A stretch of DNA of 64,000 nt, from assembly GCF_017654505.1 (NCBI RefSeq), contig NC_054536.1:8479794-8543793 (forward strand), written 5' to 3'. The stretch comes from Polyodon spathula. Taxonomy: Eukaryota > Chordata > Actinopteri > Acipenseriformes > Polyodontidae. Every line of letters begins with the position of its first letter. Position 1 is the first letter of the stretch. Made by a program: the position numbers and the translations under genes. This document shows, piece by piece, positions 27,245 to 39,462 of this stretch. The notes beneath the pieces are model-generated. The model worked only from the letters and a program-made list of their open reading frames with translations. It had not been told where the DNA came from and made no database searches.

Positions 27245-29085
27245 GTTGTCAACTATCCAAGCAGCACAGTGCGGCCCTACTTTTCTGGGCAAGTTTGTCT
27301 ATATTCTTTACTCAATTTTTTCTTTTTTTTTTTTTTTTTTACCATGAATGGGGATGTTGTTATCACAATTGTGATATGTGATATTATTATCCAGTTGTGT
27401 AATAAGCGACAAGGCATTAACTTTGTAGTATAGCCAAGGCTAAGGCATTCTTATTTTCTACCAGTAAGTTAATCTATCACATAAATAAATGTCTTAGTTC
27501 ACTAGCCTGTGAGCTCTTGATCTGATTAATAGGATACTAACTAAGCCCTGGGCATTGAGAAAGTTTGAAACCCTCACAAACATAGAAAAATGAAGAGATT
27601 TACTGCACCTGGGCAAGCACTCATATGGTATGGAATTATACAGAAAGTATTGGGACAATGTGGGCTTATTTCTCAAAGCCCTCCTCCAGACAAACAGCAG
27701 GATTTGGGAAAAGAAGGTTGCAAGTTTTGAAAGTTTGTTTTTTATTATTAAAGTGCACAGTACCAAAGCCAAATGTTTCCCAAGCCTGGAGCCTTTAAGC
27801 TTACAGTAAAGGGCTTGGGGTGAATGTCAACATTTTAAACAAAAAAAAAACATACAAATATAAGCAGCCTTCTGTATCAGAAGAGAAAAACAGTGTAAAC
27901 AGTATAAAACAAACGAGAAATTCTTATCTGTAAAAGTTTATTCATAAGATAAGCCAATGACATTAATCTGTTTTTTTTTTTTTGTTTGTTTTTTTGTTTT
28001 TTGCTGTGCCAGTTTTGCAAGAACTATGCCTATAGTGTCATTACAAAGATTGTAGTCATGTCTTATGGTAAGGAGCTGATATTTTGCTAACATGAGTAAC
28101 CCACTTGCTCTACAATCCAAAGAATGGGCTAACCATTGCATTAATAAAAAAGGCACCAGTAAAGACATTTCCTAATGCTGAATTAGTACTAGTTTACAAC
28201 GGGAACCCTGGCAGCATGACAGCATTATGAAGTTACATCCTAATCATACAATAATCTCTATTATATTAACAGCATGCAGAACATTATTTGGCGACATTCA
28301 GGCCAAATAAAACTCGACCTACGATTGAACCCAAACATCTCACTCCAAGGCGTTATCCTAATCGCTGTCCCATCTGGTTGGAATTTTCTATTGTTAACTA
28401 AAAAGCAATGGCAACCTGAAATGAAATACAAGTTCTACAGTAAAACTGCACATTACAGCCTAGCAAATGAATTCCTGTCTGTCACCATGGGAGAACCTTA
28501 AAACAGAACTGTTTGTAAATATTGACACATTATATTCAACAATGTTGTCAGTTTAATTACACTGCAACATAAAAGAACTGTAATTTCAAAATGTGGTCGT
28601 CTTCCAGTGAAATATTTGTGCATAATGAGCACAGCCACACTTTCTGTGTTAGTTTATTTTGAAAGTCAAAGAAAGAAGTAGCTTAGCAACATGTCACAAA
28701 ACCATTAAGGGGATTCAAATGCTTTTAAAAAATTGAATTTCTCTCCTGCTTTTAATAAAACAACTGTGCTTTCTTTAGCAAAATGTGTGCTGATTCTATC
28801 AACTAGGAATATAATGGAAAACAATGCAGCCATACAGTACAGTACAACACCACTCCAGCTAAACATCCCTTACAAAGGCATAACTAGTCTGCTACTGTTC
28901 CTCCTCTTTGTGTTTGTTATCTGATGGAATGCTCATTTGTTATGTCATGTGGTCTGGAGATACATTGCAGCTTTAGCTGGGTTTTTGCATCAGCGCTTAT
29001 CTGAAGCCTACAGTACCTGCAGTTTCGAGCAACGCCTGTGCTGCCATGTCTTTTAACTGAGGGACCCTGTTCAGATCGGGTCAGG
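27245..29085. other. Intergenic or intronic, nothing recognised
   Basis: AT-rich DNA between the two minisatellites, with T runs at 27323 and 27971. Confidence 0.6.
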
Positions 29086-29087
29086 GG

Positions 29088-29345
29088 ACAACGGTGAATT
29101 AAGTTTCAGTGGAATTGGGGACAACTGAATTGAGTTTTGGTGAAATTGGGGACGATGGTGAATTGAGTTTCAGTGGAATTGGGGACGATGGTGAATTGAG
29201 TTTCAGTGGAATTGGGGACGATGGTGAATTGAGTTTCAGTAGAATTGGGGACGATGGTGAATTGAGTTTCAGTGGAATTGGGGACAATGGTGAATTGAGT
29301 TTCAGTGGAATTGGGGACAATGGTGAATTGAGTTTCGGTGGGTTT
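29088..29345. repeat. 33-bp minisatellite, about 7-8 copies
   Basis: Unit GAATTGAGTTTCAGTGGAAT followed by TGGGGACGATGGT. The 33-bp period keeps one frame, so a repeating GELSFSGIGDD peptide is open on + and SPIPLKLNSPS on the other strand. Openness on both strands follows from the period and does not show coding. Confidence 0.95.
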
Positions 29346-29349
29346 GGTG

Positions 29350-32300
29350 GTGCAACTATAAAGGCTTACCAAGAAAAGAGGGTCACGGTAAGGCATAGCA
29401 AAAACAATGAGAAACTGGTAAAAACATTATGTGTGTGGACAAAAGAGTGGTAAAACTGCAAATTTAACATGCAAGTGTACCAAATAACTTTTATATGGGT
29501 GATCTCACGCCAGTCCTGAGTATTATTAATAGAACAACACTGGCACTGAGACAAAGTCTGATAACACTAAACAAAACATACTAATAGCTACTGTATATAT
29601 GATATGCCACATTTGCCTATTTCCAGCCTGTGACTCTTTAAACACAATGTGCTGAAATAAAATAGTAAAATAGTAGTTACTGCTTCAGCTAATTGTGATT
29701 GTGGCAACAAACAGTGTTGAGTCTTAGATTGGCGTGTTACAATAGACCACAACCAGCCCACTTCAGTGTGAGAGGACCCTTTGAGCTAATTACTTCCACT
29801 TGTTAAGCAATAACATGATTCTGTTTGTATTCATGTAGTTTTGCATCGCCACTGTCCCACATTCAAAGCTTTCTGAGCACGCCTGGCATGGTTTGCATTA
29901 CGAGGTTTGCACTGGGCAGAATGCCAAACTGCCTAAAAGACAATTCCTCCCAGATAAAAACAAATCCCCACTGAAAAGGTACCCACATTGTAATAAAGTG
30001 GACACTGCATGCTCTTTATAAAAGCTGACCCTACAGTAGTATAAGCATACCAAACTGTGCATTGTGAAAGCATGGTAAAGCACAGGCAAGCATAGTAAAA
30101 AAGAGCAAGGTATGGTAAAGCAAACATGGCAAGCCTGGGTGAACTATCAGAAATGCATCACATAACCATAACATACGATGGTAAGCTTTAAGGGACTGTA
30201 CATTAGCCATTCAGAGCTGTCCAATATTTTTGACTAAAAATAACCTTAGGGATGGCAGGGTTTTTACAGTGCAGTATATATACAGAATGTCTAGCCCTGC
30301 TGTAAATATAAATATACATACAGTAGCAATGCATATCCCATGTTGCAGCAAAACACAATATACAGTATAGTTTACAAAGACTTCTCGCTGACCTGTTTTC
30401 CCAGTTTCCCAATGTGAGCTTTTTTACCCCATGCAAAACTTTGACACATGCCCAGATACACCCCTTACTGTTTTTGCCCCCAAGATAGCGTTTGCATATG
30501 CTGTGCAGGCCTGCGCTGAGTCCCGCAGGTTGTCACAAACACACTTACTGATGTATACTGTAACCTCACTTGATTACTAGCAATCGTTTTACAATCCATT
30601 TCGTGCCCTTTTCATGTAAAATCAATTATGTTTGAGTTCCCAAGCAGAACCATAGAAAATATGTTTCTGCTTAAACTTTAGTGGTTACTGTATGCTGAAG
30701 ATACCAGCTGGAATTGTATTGTCAAGGGCTGTTGAAAGGGATGAATCTCTGCTCGGGTGGCTAACGTCTGTGCCAGTGTTTGCAACTAGTTAGGGCAAAT
30801 GATTTTGCTTTGGCTAAAGCTGTACTCAGTCCTGATTTCATTCCACTTAAAATGATCCTACTGTTTATTAGAACAGCAATTACCAGAGTTTACTGACACC
30901 ACTAAGGCTTTGTTCTTCTAATAATACATTACAATGCAGTACACAAATGCAATACCACTCAGTTCAAACTGACCTTGTGGATAGTCTGTTCATTTGCACA
31001 GTCACTGCTAGGCTTCATTTTTAAGCAGAATGCAGTGCAGCAAGATCATTCACCTCCACTATAACCCTCAATTCTTGTTCGGCGTGGTTGTGTGAAAATG
31101 GGTATTTCTGAAGATTTATAAATACCTAGAATCTGAACACACACTTTGCATTGGGCTGGTGGTTAGACCTAGAGCTGGCAGCCAGGCCTCAGATCCTGGT
31201 TTTAGGATGCCAGTTTGGCCGCAGCTTTAAAGTGGGGCCCGGGGATAGTGACTTCACCACCTACTGACTCAGACGGCTCAGCTGTAAAAACTTCTATACT
31301 GTAACTTACTGAGTATCGGCCAAAACACCTGCAACAGGACATGCAAAACAACCTGCACTGGCTCGTTCCAGACCTTTATACTAGAAATGAGAAGAAATCA
31401 AATATCCTCTGCCTGTACTTACTTGGGTGGAGTCAACATGCATGAATTACAGTGCAATTCAGAAAATCTGATCGGAAATTGTGGTTTAAAATAGAGAGGG
31501 GAAGGTATTTTAGCTCTGATGCTTATGACCAGAAGCTTGATGCAATAATATTAATATAACACAAGGACAGCAAAGAAGAAAACTACTTCTCCTCTAGAGT
31601 AATAATACAAAACATGCAATATTTAAAAAAATATATATTAAAATTACAGACTACAGTAGGTCACCATTGAAAAAGACCACAGCATATTTGATAGCATCTC
31701 ATAACAAATGGCTCTTTGAAGCCATAAGACCATGGGTAGTTTTCTGCTAGGCTGTCTGTCAATCCTTAGAGATGTGTGACACAGTGTATCGTACTCGTTT
31801 TGTTAAATGTGCAATCAAACTTTTCGCTTTTATCAGTTAGGTAACTAACAGCTAAGTGCTCAAGGCCCTACCTATTGCACTGGGATCAGAGGGAGGGTTC
31901 ACAAGAGGGAGTTAAGATGGATGTTAACTCACCCCCACATGAACTGAATTCAGATCCCTCAAACAGATCACTCAGGAACCCGTACCTCCTTTTCAACAGT
32001 GCTTGCAGTTTTACACTCACTGGTAGTGCTTGTGTGTTTAAGTCATATTATAAATTCTTGCTGGTGGATTGTTAACATCTGCTCTTAATTTTAGAGGTGA
32101 GGTTCACCCAGGCCTGCTGGTTTAAAGCCTGGTAGTGATTTAAGTAGATATTAAACTTCCTGACTGGTAACAGCATTCAACAAATATGTGACCTTACAGC
32201 AAAATCAAACATATGTTCACTGATTGTATTTTAATATGAGCATTCTTTAAATATTCTGGAATAAAAACAAACTCGAAACTGTGCTTTACAAGATTAATGG

Positions 32301-35110
32301 GGTTTTTGTTTTACCTTTGCAAACAGGTGTGCCTTAACATAGACCCCCCACGACGGCTGTAAATACAAGATTAAAACCTTTAGCGTCGTGAAAAATGAAT
32401 CACCGTGACCTACAGTACACCCCCCCCACATGCACATGTGAAAAGTAACATACAAACAAACACACCCAAGATCTCCACAGTACTGGATGAACACTTCTCA
32501 ATGGAGGTTTACATGGTGCTGCTTTGTTGATGAATTGCGATGCGTTTATGATGTATTTATATATGCTACAGTACTTGTTTGCATACATTGACTTGACCCC
32601 ATTGCTTTCCCCAGGTTTCCAATAATCAGAACACAGTAAGTGACATTTCTTCATTTTCCTGGAGGAGTAATATTGTGCTAACGCCAAGTAATAAAGACTA
32701 ATTTCTATTTCTTTTGTGTTCAATTAGCTGTTTGCACATCAGCTTCTTGGAAGCGAACAGGAGATCACCTCAGTTCAAATGTAATGAATGTGAGAATCTT
32801 GGCATCCTTTAGTCAACGTCAGTGCTGTGGGTAATTCTAAAGATTGCAGAGACACTAATCGTATTATAAAAGTATACGATTTCATTTCCAGCTCACAATG
32901 TGAAACAGCAAAGATTAAAGCCATCAGTTTAACAACTTTATTTGCAGACTATAAATAAATCCCTTCTTTTGACAAAGAGGAAAAGTTCCTTCAGAACTTT
33001 GCTGTAATTTTTGCAGAACAGACTATTGATGTTTGAAGATCAGTTTTTTTTTTTTTTTTTTTTTTTTTTAAGTAAACTACAATATTAACTTTAGCCCTGT
33101 TCCTCTCTAAAAATGTGTGGAGGGCCACATTACAAATCGCCAAATTCTTGGGGGCCACAGTGCAATACAATTATCATCTTTATTTCCCAAACATTTGTCT
33201 GGTTTCACCAAGCCAGCTCCAGGTAGCACTAATCTAACAGTACTATTATTCCTGAAAACAATCCCTTGACCTGGTCCTTTTTTGATTATGACAAGGGTTT
33301 ACAACAAACTTTAAAATTGTGTGCAGTGCATGGTGGTAATATTGTAATATTACCATGTCGAGGAGCTGCGCTAATGTTTTTGATACTTGTTGCACAAAAC
33401 TTGACATTTAAAGGAAAACAGGTAGAAACGTAATTTTCTAGTTTTACTTTTATCAGTGTTGCCACTAAATTAATTTAGGACCTGCACGATTCCAGGTTAC
33501 AGCAACAGAAACATATAATACCAATAACCAAAAAAACTACAACAAATAAATAGGTAGTAAGCCTACACAGCGATTTATTTGTAATCATACACATTTGTAT
33601 TAATCTTCATTTTTAAGTTACTGAGGCTACCTATTATTATTATATACAATTTAGAAGCAATCTAGCCTATATTCACAACAACAATGAGGGGATTGGTATA
33701 CTGCTACATACAAAAATGTCTGGGTGTGATTCTTCAAATGATACATTATAGGAGTCATAATTCATGTTTTCTTCCCTTCTCTTGTTGTTATGATCCTAAT
33801 GCAGTTTTATTTCAATGGGAATTGTAACGTCAGTTTCCTTACAGTATATAACCCTGCATTATATCTCTCCTCATTTTGTGGTAGCCTAATTAAATGTTAT
33901 GCTCCAGTAGAGAAATTGCAAAATGGAAAGCCACACATTTCTGGCAGATTGTTTTAGGAAGCACATGTTGCTTTAGTATTCGAGTTACTGTACTCTACCC
34001 CCTTCTTTTTGTCGCAGAGCCTACTTGTCATTTTCTTCAGCACTTATAGTTTCAGCGCTCGGCTCCAGCCCAGTGCAGTTTCACACCCAGCCTTGGTTTT
34101 ATCTTGGTTTCAGTCCTGATTGACGGTAGCCTACCCACAACAGGGCTGCTTCCACAGCCCAATACAAGTACCACCCTTTTTCCCTCTACAGTATGTGTCA
34201 GCAGCAGGTCTGACTGAAATAAACTGATGGGAACTGAAACTAATCCCCATGAATTCCAATATGAACTTGGATTAAACCAGTCCCTGCACATACTCAGAAC
34301 TAACTTGGAAATATCCATCGGGACTCCGGCCCTTTAATACTGACGCATCATTAAACAAGCATACATTTAAAAGGTGCTGTGCGCTGAACTTGTTTAAATA
34401 CAAACTACAGTATCCCTTTAACCTACAGTCCCTATTTTAGAGGATATAGCCTATATGGTGATTTGATAAGATCTATGCATATTCCCTAAAGAGTGTTATC
34501 AGTATTGCAAAGTCAAGCATGGAATAAAAGGGGATTTTGTTGATTACTTCTATGAGTGGAGGAGCCTGCACAGTCTCACTCCTAGAGCGCCAATCAAAAA
34601 TACAGCTGTACAGCTGCAGTCGAGAAATCCACCCTCCCCATTGTTATATCAATAATGTTGTCGAACTCACTTCACTTGCATTGCAATGCCAAATGACTAA
34701 AAGCCTTCCATTCACACGTGGCACTGAATAACAGAAGCAGCAGTTAAGTGACTTTTTTCTTTAATAAAAAAAAAAGAGTCCAAGCATAGGTCCCAGTATA
34801 ACTAGAGGATGTGTGAGGTGTTCTTGGAGACAACAATGTCCCTTACAGGAACCAAAACCTTGGATCTCTGCCACTCCATAGGTTGCTATCTCTTTGTAAG
34901 CTTCGCAAACCTTAGTTATTGCTTAATTATGAAGCGTTCATGCAGTTTGAGTAACTCAGTGGGTAATGAATATTGCAACATTTAGACTGCCATATTTCTG
35001 TCCAAAGAATTCCTTTTAAATAAGTGTCAAAGTGTATTTTGTGACTCTACAGCAATCCCAAATGTTAGGTTTCTTTCCAACACTGATTTCTTGCAGGAAC
35101 AGAATCTTTT
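29350..35110. other. Intergenic or intronic, little recognised
   Basis: Apart from the possible SINE at 31152 and a 26-bp T run (33044-33069), nothing was recognised. The GC-richer stretch 34040-34330 shows no clear exon. Confidence 0.6.
31152..31330 (+). mobile_element. Possible old SINE
   Basis: GGGCTGGTGGTTAGACC followed by GGCAGCCAGGCCTCAGATCC has the look of a decayed tRNA-like head. It runs into a GTGGGGCCCGGGGATAGTGA block with higher GC than its surroundings. No target duplication or tail is visible. Confidence 0.3.
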
Positions 35111-35118
35111 TTTACCAG

Positions 35119-35723
35119 TGTGACAAGCTGGCTTTAGTGGTGACGTCAGACCAGAAAGGAGCACACAGCACTGAGAGGTGAAAGGGTGAATGAAACGCGC
35201 TGTTGCGCGTATTTAACAAACATACAGAAAATAAAAGGTTGAACAAAACACAAACACTGTTACGGCACGTGGGCCAAAACAAATAGACAGACAGACAAAC
35301 GGTGGATGAACAGAACACAAGTACCATGCTGGCACTTCCAGCAAACAATAGCAATAGTATTTACTGTTATTTTTCCTTCTCTCTCACCCGTTCTCCACTC
35401 ATGGAACACAACCCTGAGTGAGTGAAAACGTGCCTCTTTTATGCAGCTGTACCGAGACTCGATTGCTCGAATCAATCATTCAATTGGAATCTCGGTACAC
35501 CTGCATGTGAATTAATGGTGCTGCCCAGGCTTCCACACTAACTACCCACTTTAACATGCATGTGGTGTGATTGTGCAATCCTCGTGCCTAAATACACATA
35601 TACATTTTAAACACCCATAACATATATCATATCCTGTGTACCAACTACAATACACCAACATTAACACACTACACACAACATACAACACAGAAATACACAC
35701 AGGGGCTGGGCAACATTGCCACA
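35119..35723 (-). mobile_element. Solo LTR (605 bp), minus orientation, perfect target duplication
   Basis: On the minus strand it starts TGTGGCAATGTTGCC (35723) and ends TTGTCACA (35119). ACCAG flanks both sides (35114-35118 and 35724-35728). Its beginning resembles that of the LTR at 38745, so the two belong to related families. The interior matches the LTR remnant at ~0.6-1.3 kb around the CTCCAGCA and CACAACCC-TGAGTG stretches. Confidence 0.82.
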
Positions 35724-35729
35724 ACCAGT

Positions 35730-37807
35730 TGTTCACATCTGGGCACCCTTCATGACCATCTGGCTGGGACACTACCCTATTGCTACTTACCACAGCGCAC
35801 ATTAAAATCTGAATAAAAAACAGCTGACTTATCTTTGAAAGACCTTGCATTACTTGTCTGCATTGTGTTCATAAATATCCAGTTCCCTTCTGAATACAAA
35901 ACTGCTATGCAACTACCATCAGAGACAGATGGTCATGCAGTATAAGCCTGCTGTTCTAAATATTTCCAAAACATAATTAAATGAACTCAGTTGCTGTATA
36001 TAAACAACATTTCATTTTTCGTTATTATGGTAGTTGATTGTACCTTGTCCACTAAGCCAAAAAAGCCTTGTAACCTTCTCCTTAATACCTCAGTTTCACC
36101 CTGTAGGTAGCATATTGAAATATTTACTGATCTGCATTGAACTCACAGGTTGAACCCATCTGCATTTAATGTTGCTGCAAAGAATATTAATTCTTTGCAC
36201 GGGAATATGACAAATAAAGCTTAATTATGGCTAGTTCAAACCACCCTTTTACAGGTACTGTATGAAGAACTGGAACTAAGGAAATACTTTAAACACACAC
36301 ACACATTATATATTCTTTTCATATTTTGAATACATTTCTAGAGATGTTTTTATTCCTTTAAAAGCAACATGACTGACAGCAGTTACCACTGTGTTTTAAC
36401 TGAAAATTCCTTTTAGTCTGGTAAGGCATGATAAAAATAAAAACCACACATTTCTATAGGATACCATAGTCTGTTAAGTTTAGGTTTAAAAACATTATTT
36501 ATTACACTGCATGCAGTTTAAAATTCCACACTAATTACATTTGCATAGTTCTTCACATGACTTTCTATTTCTATTGGAGAAATGAAGCAAAGCGGTGTTT
36601 CAGGCAGGGAACTCACTTTTAATCATACATCAAATCACATCAATATTAAGCATATTTTAGATGCTTCCAAAACCACAGCAAATTGTCAGTGAAGTAGCGG
36701 GTATCTTATTGGTCCTAGGATAAACAATATGTCCAATGCTCAGTAAGGAAAGGATTTATATCCTACCCCAATCCATTACATCCCTGCTGTGCTCAGAGCT
36801 CACATCCTCCTCACCAGCCTCCTGCCTTTGGCTTTGTCTAGCAGGGAGGGCAGCTACCCTGCTCCCCTGCCCATGGCTTCCCCAAGGCAAGGCTCTCCAC
36901 TTACCTGCAAGCTAACTTATGGGCAGGGGTACTTGAAAGGTGTGGCCAAAGACTGTAGTGTAAAATATGTATAATGTAGTAGTGTTGTCTAGTCTATGTT
37001 TTAAAAAATAATCTATGGCATGAGTTTCCTGGCTGAAGTTGCAGTCTTGTTGGGGATGCTTCCATGGTTATATTTTACCAATCTTAGGAACGGCAATGTT
37101 AACACAAAGTCACAAATTGCCTTTGATGCATCTTTACCCCATGGTGCTGAGGCCTGGGCTTTGTCCCAGGTTTTTGGGATGCACATGACTGCTTCTGCAA
37201 CTTCAAATGGAGATTATTTGACTGTAAAAACCAATTTAATTTTCAAAGCCTAATAGCAATGTTATCAGGGCTGGCTTATGGATCATTAGAGTTTAAAGCT
37301 GTATGTGGTGTATATTACCACGATGTGTTTTTATGTGTGAGAGTTAATAAAAATTATAACTAAATGCAAATGTCTCTACACAGTAGTTACAGCATGATGC
37401 AGTATTTCTTATGCTGTTTCTTGAATAAAAAAGGTTTACTGATGTCTAGGTCTGTAATGTGTGCACATTCCACAGCTGAGAGGTGCATTACTGAAGCTCA
37501 GAGAAACCTCTCAATCTAATGAGGTTCAATTTGCTCTGCAAGCCAAGGCAAAGTTATAGGAATATAAACATAATTGAGAAACAAGATAAGGCAGTGCCTC
37601 CGTGCACAGGGTTACAGAATTATCATCATTTTGTAACGCATACTGTAATGCACACAACTAAGAAGCATTGGGTTATATCTCTTGTATAACACACACCTCT
37701 TGAATACTACCCTATCTAAATCACCATGATAACGAAATAATACTGTAACAGCACACACTGAATAGAATGTGTTTCCATTTATAACACACATAAACACACA
37801 CACACAC

Positions 37808-37840
<33 letters not shown>

Positions 37841-38739
37841 TTGGTCTCAAGTAAGACTGAGATTTCATCAAGAACATTAATATGCGGCAACTTTTCTTAA
37901 TGGACATCATCCTTCAAACTGCTTAGCAGTGGGGTATTTTTAAGGATGGTACCATCACACCATGAATCATGGGTACGTCATGCTTCATGAAACAGAACAG
38001 ATTTTTATGTTCCATACCAAAAAAAAAATTTTGATAGGCAGTGAAAGAAAACAAGACTTGTATTATTATTTGGGAATTGTTTAGCTCTGCTAAGATACAC
38101 CATACGGTACACTTGACATTGATATTCACCTTCCAATTTGTTTTCACAGCTCTTGGTTCTTTTCGACCATCAATGTGCATGTACTGTAAAGCCAACAGTT
38201 CTGCTGCGTCTGCACTAGAAAAGCACGGGGTCAAAAGAGATTCACAGTGTGCAAGGCTAAAGAATATACTCCTTATTCATTACCAGATTAATATTATAAA
38301 CCAGGGTACCCGGGTATGGATGACAACAGTGGATTAGCAATGGAGTGTTTGGGGCTCGATGGCTTGCAGCTCAATAGATGGACACTAGACTGTATGTTGC
38401 TCATCGCTTTGACAGTAGGGTAGAGCTTTCCTTGGGTTTTCAATTGAATCTAAACACAGCGCTGCTCCATATTTTTTCCATCAGTTGTATTAACTGATCC
38501 GTTCAGTACAGTTACAAAGCTACAGGAATATTGGACCCTCGCTATAATAAACTGTACATTTGATGTAAACTGTAACTGATATTAGTTTGGTAACTGCCTA
38601 TACAGAACTTTGATTTGTGACAAAACACAAGTTACAGTAGCTCTTTCAATAATAACATTTCAAATAAAAAATAATGTTCTTTAAAGAATAGAGTCTTTAG
38701 ATACCACAGTGCATATGAACAGAGTGAAAACCAGGGTGT
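35730..38739. other. Intergenic or intronic, nothing recognised
   Basis: AT-rich DNA between two solo LTRs; only the CA/AAT microsatellite stands out. An open stretch at 36789-36974 is GC-richer but not protein-like. Confidence 0.6.
37795..37841. repeat. (CA)n followed by (AAT)n microsatellite
   Basis: CA repeats at 37795-37808 pass directly into AAT repeats at 37809-37841. Confidence 0.95.
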
Positions 38740-38744
38740 CTATC

Positions 38745-39457
38745 TGTGGCAGGGCCATTGCCCTGCACAGATGGGAATCAGTGTTGGTGTAATTTTATAT
38801 GTGGAAATCGGTTTATTGTGTGTCTTTTTGGAGTTAAGTTGTTTGATTAATTGATCGTTTACAGACGGGCACTCGTTTGAGGCTTTGCTGCCTGCTGGGT
38901 TTGGTTGAGAGGAGGGCCAGTTGATGATTGGCTGTGTTGGTCCTCAATCAGCAAGTGGGCAGGTTGACCGAGTGCCTGTCATTTTAAAAACATCTGGTGG
39001 AGATGGCTCAGGGTGACTGCAACGCCATGCTACAGAGGGGAGCTATATACTCAGGAGGAGAGCGTCCGCTCTGCAGGAACGACAGCTACGCAGCCCTGAA
39101 ACTGCAAGCGATGCTTGTGAAGGCAGTGCTCAGCCGAGGCTGTATGATGCAGCAGGGGTTGTCGTATAAATACCAGCTCATAAGTATGTTAGTTTAGGGT
39201 TCCGGGAGCGGGGTGGCACATTTATAAGGCTAGCGCTCCTTTTATTTGTAGTTTTTGTTCTGTGTTTTATTTTGCCTTTGTACAGTTTACTGTATGTGTC
39301 CCCTGCGCGCTACTATCGTTGATAGCGTCACATGATCTACTTTCTTTTGTATTAATAAATCCTGCGTGCCTGTACCGGTATTTCAACTCCACCTCCCATG
39401 TCTCTCTTTATTGCCTAAGCAGCGGCTACCCACACACGACACGAGCACCCTGTCACA
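38745..39457 (+). mobile_element. Solo LTR (713 bp) with perfect target duplication
   Basis: It begins TGTGGCAGGG and ends CCTGTCACA, flanked by direct CTATC on both sides (38740-38744 and 39458-39462). Inside are a TATA box (TATAAATA at 39165-39172) and a poly(A) signal AATAAA (39355-39360), in the order expected of U3-R-U5. No internal gag-pol DNA is present, so recombination between LTRs probably removed it. A 66-codon open stretch at 38997-39197 lies within U3 and is not called as a gene. Confidence 0.85.
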
Positions 39458-39462
39458 CTATC

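Noticed and set aside
27031..27381. 116-codon open frame on + across the 46-bp repeat
   Set aside because: It is produced by shortened repeat units and a T run; the 46-bp period breaks frame in the main array.
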